DNA of 64,000 nucleotides from positions 67,493,504 through 67,557,503 of the forward strand of contig OY987332.1 in the NCBI GenBank assembly GCA_963920685.1, given 5' to 3'. The notes below the pieces were generated by a model. It did not search any database. It worked only from the letters and a program-made list of their open reading frames with translations, and was not told the origin of the DNA. Source of the stretch: Polydrusus tereticollis (Eukaryota > Arthropoda > Insecta > Coleoptera > Curculionidae). How positions within the stretch are numbered: the first letter of the stretch is position 1; every line of letters begins with the position of its first letter. Shown piece after piece: positions 25,701 through 39,640 of the stretch. Position numbers and translations under genes: made by a program.

Positions 25701-26698
25701 AAATAATTCGGAAAAAAATTATTATTAAATCCAAAATAGCCTAACTGGAGATTTGAGGCCGTATATGGGTATAAATAAATTCTGTGACATACTAATGCCC
25801 TTAAAAAAAATTTTAATTGCCGAAATAAATTAGAAAATAATTTTTTTCTATCTTACGGGGGACCGAACCAAGCCAATATGTCCCAAATAGCCGCAAATAG
25901 CGTAAATCGACGTATTAGACCGTAAACAGGTTTCCGTCGATTTGTTGAGCCATTTGAGCCTTTAAAAAAAAATGTATGTACCCAAATAATTCGGAAAAAA
26001 ATTATTATTAAATCCAAAATAGCCTAACTGGAGATTTGAGGCCGTATATGGGTATAAATAAATTCTGTGACATACTAATGCCCTTAAAAAAAATTTTAAT
26101 TGCCGAAATAAATTAGAAAATAATTTTTTTCTATCTTACGGGGGACCGAACCAAGCCAATATGTCCCAAATAGCCGCAAATAGCGTAAATCGACGTATTA
26201 GACCGTAAACAGGTTTCCGTCGATTTGTTGAGCCATTTGAGCCTTTAAAAAAAAATGTATGTACCCAAATAATTCGGAAAAAAATTATTATTAAATCCAA
26301 AATAGCCTAACTGGAGATTTGAGGCCGTATATGGGTATAAATAAATTCTGTGACATACTAATGCCCTTAAAAAAAATTTTAATTGCCGAAATAAATTAGA
26401 AAATAATTTTTTTCTATCTTACGGGGGACCGAACCAAGCCAATATGTCCCAAATGGCCGCAAATAGCGTAAATCGACGTATTAGACCGTAAACAGGTTTC
26501 CGTCGATTTGTTGAGCCATTTGAGCCTTTAAAAAAAAATGTATGTACGTACCCAAATAATTCGGAAAAAAATTATTATTAAATCCAAAATAGCCTAACTG
26601 GAGATTTGAGGCCGTATATGGGTATAAATAAATTCTGTGACATACTAATGCCCTTAAAAAAAATTTTAATTGCCGAAATAAATTAGAAAATAATTATT
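22730..26698 (-). repeat. 7-monomer (1983 bp) tandem duplication inside the inverted block
   Basis: Copy 1 is about 22730-24712 and copy 2 about 24713-26698. At least six rare markers recur exactly 1983 bp apart: agcaattgg (23119 and 25102), gatttgatga (23391 and 25374), tatgtctcaa (23611 and 25594), caggttttcg (23661 and 25644), tggccgcaaa (24471 and 26454) and the 4-bp insertion gtacgtaccc (24561 and 26544). The ttatttt variant closes each copy (24711 and 26694). I noticed no difference between the copies at these sites, so the event looks recent. Similarity ends just after 26700 (ccatc versus ctatc). Confidence 0.9.
24561..24568 (-). repeat. 4-bp gtac duplication in a monomer
   Basis: The usual tatgtaccc reads tatgtacgtaccc here. 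The same change recurs at 26544, 1983 bp away, because the seven-monomer block carrying it was copied. It makes that monomer longer and is a clean tag for the duplication. It is seen nowhere else in the window. Confidence 0.9.
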
Positions 26699-26975
26699 TT
26701 CTATCTTACGGGGGACCGAACCAAGCCAATATGTCCCAAATAGCCGCAAATAGCGTAAATCGACGTATTAGACCGTAAACAGGTTTCCGTCGATTTGTTG
26801 AGCCATTGGAGCCTTTAAAAAAAATGTATGTACCCGAATAATTCGGAAAAAAATTATTATTAAATCCAAAATAGCCTAACTGGAGATTTGAGGCCGTATA
26901 TGGGTATAAATAAATTCTGTGACATACTAATGCCCTTAAAAAAAATTTTAATTGCCGAAATAAATTAGAAAATAA

Positions 26976-26995
26976 TTTTTTTCCAGCGGCCTCAA
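26976..26995. repeat. Right strand switch, out-of-phase join
   Basis: The inverted copy runs to attttttcca (ending at 26985) and would normally continue tcttacggg. It is instead followed by gcggcctcaaatc of a + monomer. The g before cggcc fits the catatgcggcc variant seen elsewhere (for example near 3853), so it need not be an added base. Unlike the left switch this join is not a palindrome centre. The first + monomer also has a private cagttcggct change near 27003. A simple inversion of an in-phase array would not give these phases, so sequence was lost or gained at the breakpoints. Confidence 0.93.
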
Positions 26996-28379
26996 ATCTC
27001 CAGTTCGGCTATTTTGGATTTAATAATAATTTTTTTCCGAATTATTTGGGTACATACATTTTTTTTTAAAGGCTCAAATGGCTCAACAAATCGACGGAAA
27101 CCTGTTTACGGTCTAATACGTCGATTTACGCTATTTGCGGCTATTTGGGACATATTGGCTTGGTTCGGTCCCCCGTAAGATGGAAAAAAATTATTTTCTA
27201 ATTTATTTCGGCAATTAAAATTTTTTTTAAGGGCATTAGTATGTCACAGAATTTATTTATACCCATATACGGCCTCAAATCTCCAGTTAGGCTATTTTGG
27301 ATTTAATAATAATTTTTTTCCGAATTATTTGGGTACATACATTTTTTTTTAAAGGCTCAAATGGCTCAACAAATTGACGGAAACCTGTTTACGGTCTAAT
27401 ACGTCGATTTACGCTATTTGCGGCCATTTGGGACATATTGGCTTGGTTCGGTCCCCCGTAAGATAGAAAAAAATTATTTTCTAATTTATTTCGGCAATTA
27501 AAATTTTTTTTAAGGGCATTAGTATGTCACAGAATTTATTTATACCCATATACGGCCTCAAATCTCCAGTTAGGCTATTTTGGATTTAATAATAATTTTT
27601 TTCCGAATTATTTGGGAACATACATTTTTTTTTAAAGGCTCAAATGGCTCAACAAATCGACGGAAACCTGTTTACGGTCTAATACGTCGATTTACGCTAT
27701 TTGCGGCTATTTGGGACATATTGGCTTGGTTCGGTCCCCCGTAAGATAGAAAAAAATTATTTTCTAATTTATTTCGGCAATTAAAATTTTTTTTAAGGGC
27801 ATTAGTATGTCACAGAATTTATTTATACCCATATACGGCCTCAAATCTCCAGTTAGGCTATTTTGGATTTAATAATAATTTTTTTCCGAATTATTTGGGT
27901 ACATACATTTTTTTTTAAAGGCTCAAATGGCTCAACAAATCGACGGAAACCTGTTTACGGTCTAATACGTCGATTTACGCTATTTGCGGCTATTTGGGAC
28001 ATATTGGCTTGGTTCGGTCCCCCGTAAAATGGAAAAAAATTATTTTCTAATTTATTTCGGCAATTAAAATTTTCTTTAAGGGCATTAGTATGTCACAGAA
28101 TTTATTTATACCCATATACGGCCTCGAATCTCCAGTTAGGCTATTTTGGATTTAATAATAATTTTTTTCCGATTTATTTGGGTACATACATTTTTTTTTA
28201 AAGGCTCAAATGGCTCAACAAATCGACGGAAACCTGTTTACGGTCTAATACGTCGATTTACGCTATTTGCGGCTATTTGGGACATATTGGCTTGGTTCGG
28301 TCCCCCGTAAGATGGAAAAAAATTATTTTCTAATTTATTTCGGCAATTAAAATTTTTTTTAAGGGCATTAGTATGTCAC

Positions 28380-31300
28380 AGAATTTATTTATACACATAT
28401 ACGGCCTCAAATCTCCAGTTAGGCTATTTTGGATTTAATAATAATTTTTTTCCGAATTATTTGGGTACATACATTTTTTTTAAAGGCTCCAATGGCTCAA
28501 CAAATCGACGGAAACCTGTTTACGGTCTAATACGTCGATTTACGCTATTTGCGGCTATTTGGGACATATTGGCTTGGTTCGGTCCCCCGTAAGATAGAAA
28601 AAAATTATTTTCTAATTTATTTCGGCAATTAAAATTTTTTTTAAGGGCATTAGTATGTCACAGAATTTATTTATACCCATATACGGCCTCAAATCTCCAG
28701 TTAGGCTATTTTGGATTTAATAATAATTTTTTTCCGAATTATTTGGGTACATATATTTTTTTTAAAGGCTCCAATGGCTCAACAAATCGACGGAAACCTG
28801 TTTACGGTCTAATACGTCGATTTACGCTATTTGCGGCTATTTGGGACATATTGGCTTGGTTCGGTCCCCCGTAAGATGGAAAAAAATTATTTTCTAATTT
28901 ATTTCGGCAATTAAAATTTTTTTTAAGTGCATTAGTATGTCACAGAATTTATTTATACCCATATACGGCCTCAAATCTCCAGTTAGGCTATTTTGGATTT
29001 AATAATAATTTTTTTCCGAATTATTTGGGTACATACATTTTTTTTTAAAGGCTCAAATGGCTCAACAAATCGACGGAAACCTGTTTACGGTCTAATACGT
29101 CGATTTACGCTATTTGCGGCTATTTGGGACATATTGGCTTGGTTCGGTCCCCCGTAAGATAGAAAAAAATTATTTTCTAATTTATTTCGGCAATTAAAAT
29201 TTTTTTTAAGGGCATTAGTATATCACAGAATTTATTTATACCCATATACGGCCTCAAATCTCCAGTTAGGCTATTTTGGATTTAATAATAATTTTTTTCC
29301 GAATTATTCGGGTACATACATTTTTTTTAAAGGCTCCAATGGCTCAACAAATCGACGGAAACCTGTTTACGGTCTAATACGTCGATTTACGCTATTTGCG
29401 GCTATTTGGGACATATTGGCTTGGTTCGGTCCCCCGTAAGATAGAAAATAATTATTTTCTAATTTATTTCGGCAATTAAAATTTTTTTTAAGGGCATTAG
29501 TATGTCACAGAATTTATTTATACCCATATACGGCCTCAAATCTCCAGTTAGGCTATTTTGGATTTAATAATAATTTTTTTCCGAATTATTTGGGTACATA
29601 CATTTTTTTTTAAAGGCTCAAATGGCTCAACAAATCGACGGAAACCTGTTTACGGTCTAATACGTCGATTTACGCTATTTGCGGCCATTTGGGACATATT
29701 GGCTTGGTTCGGTCCCCCGTAAGATAGAAAAAAATTATTTTCTAATTTATTTCGGCAATTAAATTTTTTTTTAAGGGCATTAGTATGTCACAGAATTTAT
29801 TTATACCCATATACGGCCTCAAATCTCCAGTTAGGCTATTTTGGATTTAATAATAATTTTTTTCCGAATTATTTGGGTACATACATTTTTTTTTAAAGGC
29901 TCAAATGGCTCAACAAATCGACGGAAACCTGTTTACGGTCTAATACGTCGATTTACGCTATTTGCGGCTATTTGGGACATATTGGCTTGGTTCGGTCCCC
30001 CGTAAGATGGAAAAAAATTATTTTCTAATTTATTTCGGCAATTAAAATTTTTTTTAAGGGCATTAGTATGTCACAGAATTTATTTATACCCATATACGGC
30101 CTCAAATCTCCAGTTAGGCTATTTTGGATTTAATAATAATTTTTTTCCGAATTATTTGGGTACATACATTTTTTTTTAAAGGCTCAAATGGCTCAACAAA
30201 TCGACGGAAACCTGTTTACGGTCTAATACGTCGATTTACGCTATTTGCGGCTATTTGGGACATATTGGCTTGGTTCGGTCCCCCGTAAGATAGAAAAAAA
30301 TTATTTTCTAATTTATTTCGGCAATTAAAATTTTTTTTAAGGGCATTAGTATATCACAGAATTTATTTATACCCATATACGGCCTCAAATCTCCAGTTAG
30401 GCTATTTTGGATTTAATAATAATTTTTTTCCGAATTATTCGGGTACATACATTTTTTTTAAAGGCTCCAATGGCTCAACAAATCGACGGAAACCTGTTTA
30501 CGGTCTAATACGTCGATTTACGCTATTTGCGGCTATTTGGGACATATTGGCTTGGTTCGGTCCCCCGTAAGATAGAAAATAATTATTTTCTAATTTATTT
30601 CGGCAATTAAAATTTTTTTTAAGGGCATTAGTATGTCACAGAATTTATTTATACCCATATACGGCCTCAAATCTCCAGTTAGGCTATTTTGGATTTAATA
30701 ATAATTTTTTTCCGAATTATTTGGGTACATACATTTTTTTTAAAGGCTCCAATGGCTCAACAAATCGACGGAAACCTGTTTACGGTCTAATACGTCGATT
30801 TACGCTATTTGCGGCTATTTGGGACATATTGGCTTGGTTCGGTCCCCCGTAAGATGGAAAAAAATTATTTTCTAATTTATTTCGGCAATTAAAATTTTTT
30901 TTAAGGGCATTAGTATGTCACAGAATTTATTTATACACATATACGGCCTCAAATCTCCAGTTAGGCTATTTTGGATTTAATAATAATTTTTTTCCGAATT
31001 ATTTGGGTACATATATTTTTTTTAAAGGCTCCAATGGCTCAACAAATCGACGGAAACCTGTTTACGGTCTAATACGTCGATTTACGCTATTTGCGGCTAT
31101 TTGGGACATATTGGCTTGGTTCGGTCCCCCGTAAGATAGAAAAAAATTATTTTCTAATTTATTTCGGCAATTAAAATTTTTTTTAAGGGCATTAGTATAT
31201 CACAGAATTTATTTATACCCATATACGGCCTCAAATCTCCAGTTAGGCTATTTTGGATTTAATAATAATTTTTTTCCGAATTATTCGGGTACATACATTT

Positions 31301-31820
31301 TTTTTAAAGGCTCCAATGGCTCAACAAATCGACGGAAACCTGTTTACGGTCTAATACGTCGATTTACGCTATTTGCGGCTATTTGGGACATATTGGCTTG
31401 GTTCGGTCCCCCGTAAGATAGAAAATAATTATTTTCTAATTTATTTCGGCAATTAAAATTTTTTTTAAGGGCATTAGTATGTCACAGAATTTATTTATAC
31501 CCATATACGGCCTCAAATCTCCAGTTAGGCTATTCTGGATTTAATAATAATTTTTTTCCGAATTATTTGGGTACATACATTTTTTTTTAAAGGCTCAAAT
31601 GGCTCAACAAATCGACGGAAACCTGTTTACGGTCTAATACGTCGATTTACGCTATTTGCGGCCATTTGGGACATATTGGCTTGGTTCGGTCCCCCGTAAG
31701 ATAGAAAAAAATTATTTTCTAATTTATTTCGGCAATTAAAATTTTTTTTAAGGGCATTAGTATGTCACAGAATTTATTTATACCCATATACGGCCTCAAA
31801 TCCCCAGTTAGGCTATTTTG
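28380..31820 (+). repeat. 4- and 3-monomer duplications (1131 and 846 bp)
   Basis: The variant tatcacag (usual tgtcacag) occurs at 29221, 30352 and 31198, spaced 1131 and 846 bp, four and three monomers. In each case attcgggtac follows about 86 bp later and gaaaataatt in the next monomer, so the same pair of monomers was copied twice. The downstream neighbours of copies 1 and 3 share ggccatttggg (near 29682 and 31661), while copy 2 is followed by different monomers. The markers tacacatat (28391 and 30933) and catatattt (28750 and 31011) sit in separate monomers in the first instance but in one monomer in the second, a sign of recombination between copies. Confidence 0.8.
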
Positions 31821-34550
31821 GATTTAATAATAATTTTTTTCCGAATTATTTGGGTACATACATTTTTTTTTAAAGGCTCAAATGGCTCAACAAATCGACG
31901 GAAACCTGTTTACGGTCTAATACGTCGATTTACGCTATTTGCGGCTATTTGGGACATATTGGCTTGGTTCGGTCCCCCGTAAGATGGAAAAAAATTATTT
32001 TCTAATTTATTTCGGCAATTAAAATTTTTTTTAAGAGCATTAGTATGTCACAGAATTTATTTATACCCATATACGGCCTCAAATCTCCAGTTAGGCTATT
32101 TTGGATTTAATAATAATTTTTTTCCGAATTATTTGGGTACATACATTTTTTTTTAAAGGCTCAAATGGCTCAACAAATCGACGGAAACCTGTTTACGGTC
32201 TAATACGTCGATTTACGCTATTTGCGGCTATTTGGGACATATTGGCTTGGTTCGGTCCCCCGTAAGATAGAAAAAAATTATTTTCTAATTTATTTCGGCA
32301 ATTAAAATTTTTTTAAGGGCATTAGTATGTTACAGAATTTATTTATACCCATATAAGCCTCAAATCTCCAGTTAGGCTATTTTGGATTTAATAATAATTT
32401 TTTTCCGAATTATTTGGGTACATACATTTTTTTTAAAGGCTCCAATGGCTCAACAAATCGACGGAAACCTGTTTACGGTCTAATACGTCGATTTACGCTA
32501 TTTGCGGCTATTTGGGACATATTGGCTTGGTTCGGTCCCCCGTAAGATAGAAAAAAATTATTTTCTAATTTATTTCGGCAATTAAAATTTTTTTTAAGGG
32601 CATTAGTATGTCACAGAATTTATTTATACCCATATACGGCCTCAAATCTCCAGTTAGGCTATTTTGGATTTAATAATAATTTTTTTCCGAATTATTTGGG
32701 TACATACATTTTTTTTTAAAGGCTCAAATGGCTCAACAAATCGACGGAAACCTGTTTACGGTCTAATACGTCGATTTACGCTATTTGCGGCTATTTGGGA
32801 CATATTGGCTTGGTTCGGTCCCCCGTAAGATGGAAAAAAATTATTTTCTAATTTATTTCGGCAATTAAAATTTTTTTTAAGGGCATTAGTATGTCACAGA
32901 ATTTATTTATACCCATATACGGCCTCAAATCTCCAGTTAGGCTATTTTGGATTTAATAATAATTTTTTTCCGAATTATTTGGGTACATACATTTTTTTTT
33001 AAAGGCTCAAATGGCTCAACAAATCGACGGAAACCTGTTTACGGTCTAATACGTCGATTTACGCTATTTGCGGCTATTTGGGACATATTGGCTTGGTTCG
33101 GTCCCCCGTAAGATGGAAAAAAATTATTTTCTAATTTATTTCGGCAATTAAAATTTTTTTTAAGGGCATTAGTATGTCACAGAATTTATTTATACCCATA
33201 TACGGCCTCAAATCTCCAGTTAGGCTATTTTGGATTTAATAATAATTTTTTTCCGAATTATTTGGGTACATACATTTTTTTTTAAAGGCTCAAATGGCTC
33301 AACAAATCGACGGAAACCTGTTTACGGTCTAATACGTCGATTTCCGCTATTTGCGGCCATTTGGGACATATTGGCTTGGTTCGGTCCCCCGTAAGATAGA
33401 AAAAAATTATTTTCTAATTTATTTCGGCAATTAAAATTTTTTTTAAGGGCATTAGTATGTCACAGAATTTATTTATACCCATATACGGCCTCAAATCTCC
33501 AGTTAGGCTATTTTGGATTTAATAATAATTTTTTTCCGAATTATTTGGGTACATACATTTTTTTTTAAAGGCTCAAATGGCTCAACAAATCGACGGAAAC
33601 CTGTTTACGGTCTAATACGTCGATTTACGCTATTTGCGGCTATTTGGGACATATTGGCTTGGTTCGGTCCCCCGCAAGATAGAAAAAAATTATTTTCTAA
33701 TTTATTTCGGCAATTAAATTTTTTTTTAAGGGCACTAGTATGTCACAGAATTTATTTATACCCATATACGGCCTCAAATCTCCAGTTAGGCTATTTTGGA
33801 TTTAATAATAATTTTTTTCCGAATTATTTGGTAACATACATTTTTTTTTAAAGGCTCAAATGGCTCAACAAATCGACGGAAACCTGTTTACGGTCTAATA
33901 CGTCGATTTACGCTATTTGCGGCCATTTGGGACATATTGGCTTGGTTCGGTCACCCGTAAGATGGAAAAAAATTATTTTCTAATTTATTTCGGCAATTAA
34001 AATTTTTTTTAAGGGCATTAGTATGTCACAGAATTTATTTATACCCATATACGGCCTCAAATCTCCAGTTAGGCTATTTTGGATTTAATACTAACTTTTT
34101 CCGAATTATTTGGGTACATACATTTTTTTTTAAAGGCTCAAATGGCTCAACAAATCGACGGAAACCTGTTTACGGTCTAATACGTCGATTTACGCTATTT
34201 GCGGCTATTTGGGACATATTGGCTTGGTTCGGTCCCCCGTAAGATAGAAAAAAATTATTTTCTAATTTATTTCGGCGAATAAAATTTTTTTTAAGGGCAT
34301 TAGTATGTCACAGAATTTATTTATACCCATATACGGCCTCAAATCTCCAGTTAGGCTATTTTGGATTTAATAATAATTTTTTTCCGAATTATTTGGGTAC
34401 ATACATTTTTTTTTAAAGGCTCAAATGGCTCAACAAATCGACGGAAACCTGTTTACGGTCTAATACGTCGATTTACGCTATTTGCGGCTATTTGGGACAT
34501 ATTGGCTTGGTTCGGTCCCCCGTAAGATGGAAAAAAATTATTTTCTAATT
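31820..34550 (+). repeat. Satellite monomers without a clear higher-order unit
   Basis: About ten monomers with scattered private variants: catataagcctc near 32353 (one-base loss plus a substitution), gatttccgct near 33340, ccccgcaag near 33671, gggcactag near 33730, tttggtaac near 33828, gtcacccgtaag near 33950 and aatactaactttttcc near 34086. The ccccgcaag change removes the stop codon normally found at ccccgtaag in that frame, which lengthens an open frame by chance. No gene is seen. Confidence 0.85.
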
Positions 34551-37500
34551 TATTTCGGCGAATAAAAATTTTTTTAAGGGCATTAGTATGTCAAAGAATT
34601 TATTTATACCCATATACGGCCTCAAATTTCCAGTTAGGCTATTTTGGATTTAATAATAATTTTTTTCCGAATTATTTTGGTACATACATTTTTTTTAAAG
34701 GCTCAAATGGCTCAACAAATCGACGGAAACCTGTTTACGGTCTAATACGTCGATTTACGCTATTTGCGGCTATTTGGGACATATTGGCTTGGTTCGGTCC
34801 CCCGTAAGATAGAAAAAAATTATTTTCTAATTTATTTCGGCGAATAAAAATTTTTTTAAGGGCATTAGTATGTCAAAGAATTTATTTATACCCATATACG
34901 GCCTCGAATCTCCAGTTAGGCTATTTTGGATTTAATAATAATTTTTTTCCGAATTATTTGGGTACATACATTTTTTTTTAAAGGCTCAAATGGCTCAACA
35001 AATCGACGGAAACCTGTTTACGGTCTAATACGTCGATTTACGCTATTTGCGGCTATTTGGGACATATTGGCTTGGTTCGGTCCCCCGTAAGATAGAAAAA
35101 AATTATTTTCTAATTTATTTCGGCAATTAAAATTTTTTTTAAGGGCATTAGTATGTCACAGAATTTATTTATACCCATATACGGCCTCAAATCTCCAGTT
35201 AGGCTATTTTGGATTTAATAATAATTTTTTTCCGAATTATTTGGGTACATACATTTTTTTTTAAAGGCTCAAATGGCTCAACAAATCGACGGAAACCTGT
35301 TTACGGTCTAATACGTCGATTTACGCTATTTGCGGCTATTTGGGACATATTGGCTTGGTTCGGTCCCCCGTAAGATAGAAAAAAATTATTTTCTAATTTA
35401 TTTCGGCAATTAAAATTTTTTTTAAGGGCATTAGTATGTCACAGAATTTATTTATACCCATATACGGCCTCAAATCTCCAGTTAGGCTATTTTGGATTTA
35501 ATAATAATTTTTTTCCGAATTATTTGGGTACATACATTTTTTTTTAAAGGCTCAAATGGCTCAACAAATCGACGGAAACCTGTTTACGGTCTAATACGTC
35601 GATTTACGCTATTTGCGGCTATTTGGGACATATTGGCTTGGTTCGGTCCCCCGTAAGATAGAAAAAAATTATTTTCTAATTTATTTCGGCAATTAAAATT
35701 TTTTTTAAGGGCATTAGTATGTCACAGAATTTATTTATACCCATATACGGCCTCAAATCTCCAGTTAGGATATTTTGGATTTAATAATAATTTTTTTCCG
35801 AATTATTTGGGTACATACATTTTTTTTAAAGGCTCCAATGGCTCAACAAATCGACGGAAACCTATTTACGGTCTAATACGTCGATTTACGCTATTTGCGG
35901 CTATTTGGGACATATTGGCTTGGTTCGGTCCCCCGTAAGATGGAAAAAAATTATTTTCTAATTTATTTCGGCAATTAAAATTTTTTCTAAGGGCATTAGT
36001 ATGTCACAGAATTTATTTATACCCATATACGGCCTCAAATCTCCAGTTAGGCTATTTTGGATTTAATAATAATTTTTTTCCGAATTATTTGGGTACATAC
36101 ATTTTTTTTTAAAGGCTCAAATGGCTCAACAAATCGACGGAAACCTGTTTACGGTCTAATACGTCGATTTACGCTATTTGCGGCTATTTGGGACATATTG
36201 GCTTGGTTCGGTCCCCCGTAAGATAGAAAAAAATTATTTTCTAATTTATTTCGGCAATTAAAATTTTTTTTAAGGGCATTAGTATGTCACAGAATTTATT
36301 TATACCCATATACGGCCTCAAATCTCCAGTTAGGCTATTTTGGATTTAATAATAATTTTTTTCCGAATTATTTGGGTACATACATTTTTTTTTAAAGGCT
36401 CAAATGGCTCAACAAATCGACGGAAACCTGTTTACGGTCTAATACGTCGATTTACGCTATTTGCGGCCATTTGGGACATATTGGCTTGGTTCGGTCCCCC
36501 GTAAGATAGAAAAAAATTATTTTCTAATTTATTTCGGCAATTAAAATTTTTTTTAAGGGCATTAGTATGTCACAGAATTTATTTATACCCATATACGGCC
36601 TCAAATCTCCAGTTAGGCTATTTTGGATTTAATAATAATTTTTTTCCGAATTATTTGGGTACATACATTTTTTTTTAAAGGCTCAAATGGCTCAACAAAT
36701 CGACGGAAACCTGTTTACGGTCTAATACGTCGATTTACGCTATTTGCGGCCATTTGGGACATATTGGCTTGGTTCGGTCCCCCGTAAGATAGAAAAAAAT
36801 TATTTTCTAATTTATTTCGGCAATTAAAATTTTTTTTAAGGGCATTAGTATGTCACAGAATTTATTTATACCCATATACGGCCTCAAATCTCCAGTTAGG
36901 CTATTTTGGATTTAATAATAATTTTTTTCCGAATTATTTGGGTACATACATTTTTTTTTAAAGGCTCAAATGGCTCAACAAATCGACGGAAACCTGTTTA
37001 CGGTCTAATACGTCGATTTACGCTATTTGCGGCTATTTGGGACATATTGGCTTGGTTCGGTCCCCCGTAAGATGGAAAAAAATTATTTTCTAATTTATTT
37101 CGGCGAATAAAAATTTTTTTAAGGGCATTAGTATGTCAAAGAATTTATTTATACCCATATACGGCCTCAAATTTCCAGTTAGGCTATTTTGGATTTAATA
37201 ATAATTTTTTTCCGAATTATTTTGGTACATACATTTTTTTTAAAGGCTCAAATGGCTCAACAAATCGACGGAAACCTGTTTACGGTCTAATACGTCGATT
37301 TACGCTATTTGCGGCTATTTGGGACATATTGGCTTGGTTCGGTCCCCCGTAAGATAGAAAAAAATTATTTTCTAATTTATTTCGGCGAATAAAAATTTTT
37401 TTAAGGGCATTAGTATGTCAAAGAATTTATTTATACCCATATACGGCCTCGAATCTCCAGTTAGGCTATTTTGGATTTAATAATAATTTTTTTCCGAATT

Positions 37501-39640
37501 ATTTGGGTACATACATTTTTTTTTAAAGGCTCAAATGGCTCAACAAATCGACGGAAACCTGTTTACGGTCTAATACGTCGATTTACGCTATTTGCGGCTA
37601 TTTGGGACATATTGGCTTGGTTCGGTCCCCCGTAAGATAGAAAAAAATTATTTTCTAATTTATTTCGGCAATTAAAATTTTTTTTAAGGGCATTAGTATG
37701 TCACAGAATTTATTTATACCCATATACGGCCTCAAATCTCCAGTTAGGCTATTTTGGATTTAATAATAATTTTTTTCCGAATTATTTGGGTACATACATT
37801 TTTTTTTAAAGGCTCAAATGGCTCAACAAATCGACGGAAACCTGTTTACGGTCTAATACGTCGATTTACGCTATTTGCGGCTATTTGGGACATATTGGCT
37901 TGGTTCGGTCCCCCGTAAGATAGAAAAAAATTATTTTCTAATTTATTTCGGCAATTAAAATTTTTTTTAAGGGCATTAGTATGTCACAGAATTTATTTAT
38001 ACCCATATACGGCCTCAAATCTCCAGTTAGGCTATTTTGGATTTAATAATAATTTTTTTCCGAATTATTTGGGTACATACATTTTTTTTTAAAGGCTCAA
38101 ATGGCTCAACAAATCGACGGAAACCTGTTTACGGTCTAATACGTCGATTTACGCTATTTGCGGCTATTTGGGACATATTGGCTTGGTTCGGTCCCCCGTA
38201 AGATAGAAAAAAATTATTTTCTAATTTATTTCGGCAATTAAAATTTTTTTTAAGGGCATTAGTATGTCACAGAATTTATTTATACCCATATACGGCCTCA
38301 AATCTCCAGTTAGGATATTTTGGATTTAATAATAATTTTTTTCCGAATTATTTGGGTACATACATTTTTTTTAAAGGCTCCAATGGCTCAACAAATCGAC
38401 GGAAACCTATTTACGGTCTAATACGTCGATTTACGCTATTTGCGGCTATTTGGGACATATTGGCTTGGTTCGGTCCCCCGTAAGATGGAAAAAAATTATT
38501 TTCTAATTTATTTCGGCAATTAAAATTTTTTCTAAGGGCATTAGTATGTCACAGAATTTATTTATACCCATATACGGCCTCAAATCTCCAGTTAGGCTAT
38601 TTTGGATTTAATAATAATTTTTTTCCGAATTATTTGGGTACATACATTTTTTTTTAAAGGCTCAAATGGCTCAACAAATCGACGGAAACCTGTTTACGGT
38701 CTAATACGTCGATTTACGCTATTTGCGGCTATTTGGGACATATTGGCTTGGTTCGGTCCCCCGTAAGATAGAAAAAAATTATTTTCTAATTTATTTCGGC
38801 AATTAAAATTTTTTTTAAGGGCATTAGTATGTCACAGAATTTATTTATACCCATATACGGCCTCAAATCTCCAGTTAGGCTATTTTGGATTTAATAATAA
38901 TTTTTTTCCGAATTATTTGGGTACATACATTTTTTTTTAAAGGCTCAAATGGCTCAACAAATCGACGGAAACCTGTTTACGGTCTAATACGTCGATTTAC
39001 GCTATTTGCGGCCATTTGGGACATATTGGCTTGGTTCGGTCCCCCGTAAGATAGAAAAAAATTATTTTCTAATTTATTTCGGCAATTAAAATTTTTTTTA
39101 AGGGCATTAGTATGTCACAGAATTTATTTATACCCATATACGGCCTCAAATCTCCAGTTAGGCTATTTTGGATTTAATAATAATTTTTTTCCGAATTATT
39201 TGGGTACATACATTTTTTTTTAAAGGCTCAAATGGCTCAACAAATCGACGGAAACCTGTTTACGGTCTAATACGTCGATTTACGCTATTTGCGGCCATTT
39301 GGGACATATTGGCTTGGTTCGGTCCCCCGTAAGATAGAAAAAAATTATTTTCTAATTTATTTCGGCAATTAAAATTTTTTTTAAGGGCATTAGTATGTCA
39401 CAGAATTTATTTATACCCATATACGGCCTCAAATCTCCAGTTAGGCTATTTTGGATTTAATAATAATTTTTTTCCGAATTATTTGGGTACATACATTTTT
39501 TTTTAAAGGCTCAAATGGCTCAACAAATCGACGGAAACCTGTTTACGGTCTAATACGTCGATTTACGCTATTTGCGGCTATTTGGGACATATTGGCTTGG
39601 TTCGGTCCCCCGTAAGATGGAAAAAAATTATTTTCTAATT
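34550..39640 (+). repeat. 9-monomer (2545 bp) tandem duplication
   Basis: Copy 1 is about 34.55-37.09 kb and copy 2 about 37.09-39.64 kb. Shared rare markers 2545 bp apart are caaatttcc (34623 and 37168), the tttggtacat variant in the same monomers, taggatatttt (35766 and 38311), and cctatttacgg (35861 and 38406). The order of ggcgaata and gtcaaag monomers also matches. The left end of copy 1 and the right end of copy 2 are limited by non-matching monomers at about 34276/36821 and 37100/39650. Confidence 0.88.

Larger units (their letters stand above)
20647..26985 (-). repeat. 283-bp satellite array, block 2 (inverted)
   Basis: About 22 monomers run in the reverse orientation; for example, the reverse complement of the first monomer's core reads as taaatcgacgtatt. 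The same families are present, including the gcgacc type (near 21079) and one ggcgaata type (near 22691), so this is the same satellite and not a separate repeat. Private variants include cgcaaactgcg near 21083, ggccgtttatggg near 22362, cttacgtggg near 22457 and aaatggcgtaaa near 22500. There is no gene on either strand. Confidence 0.97.
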
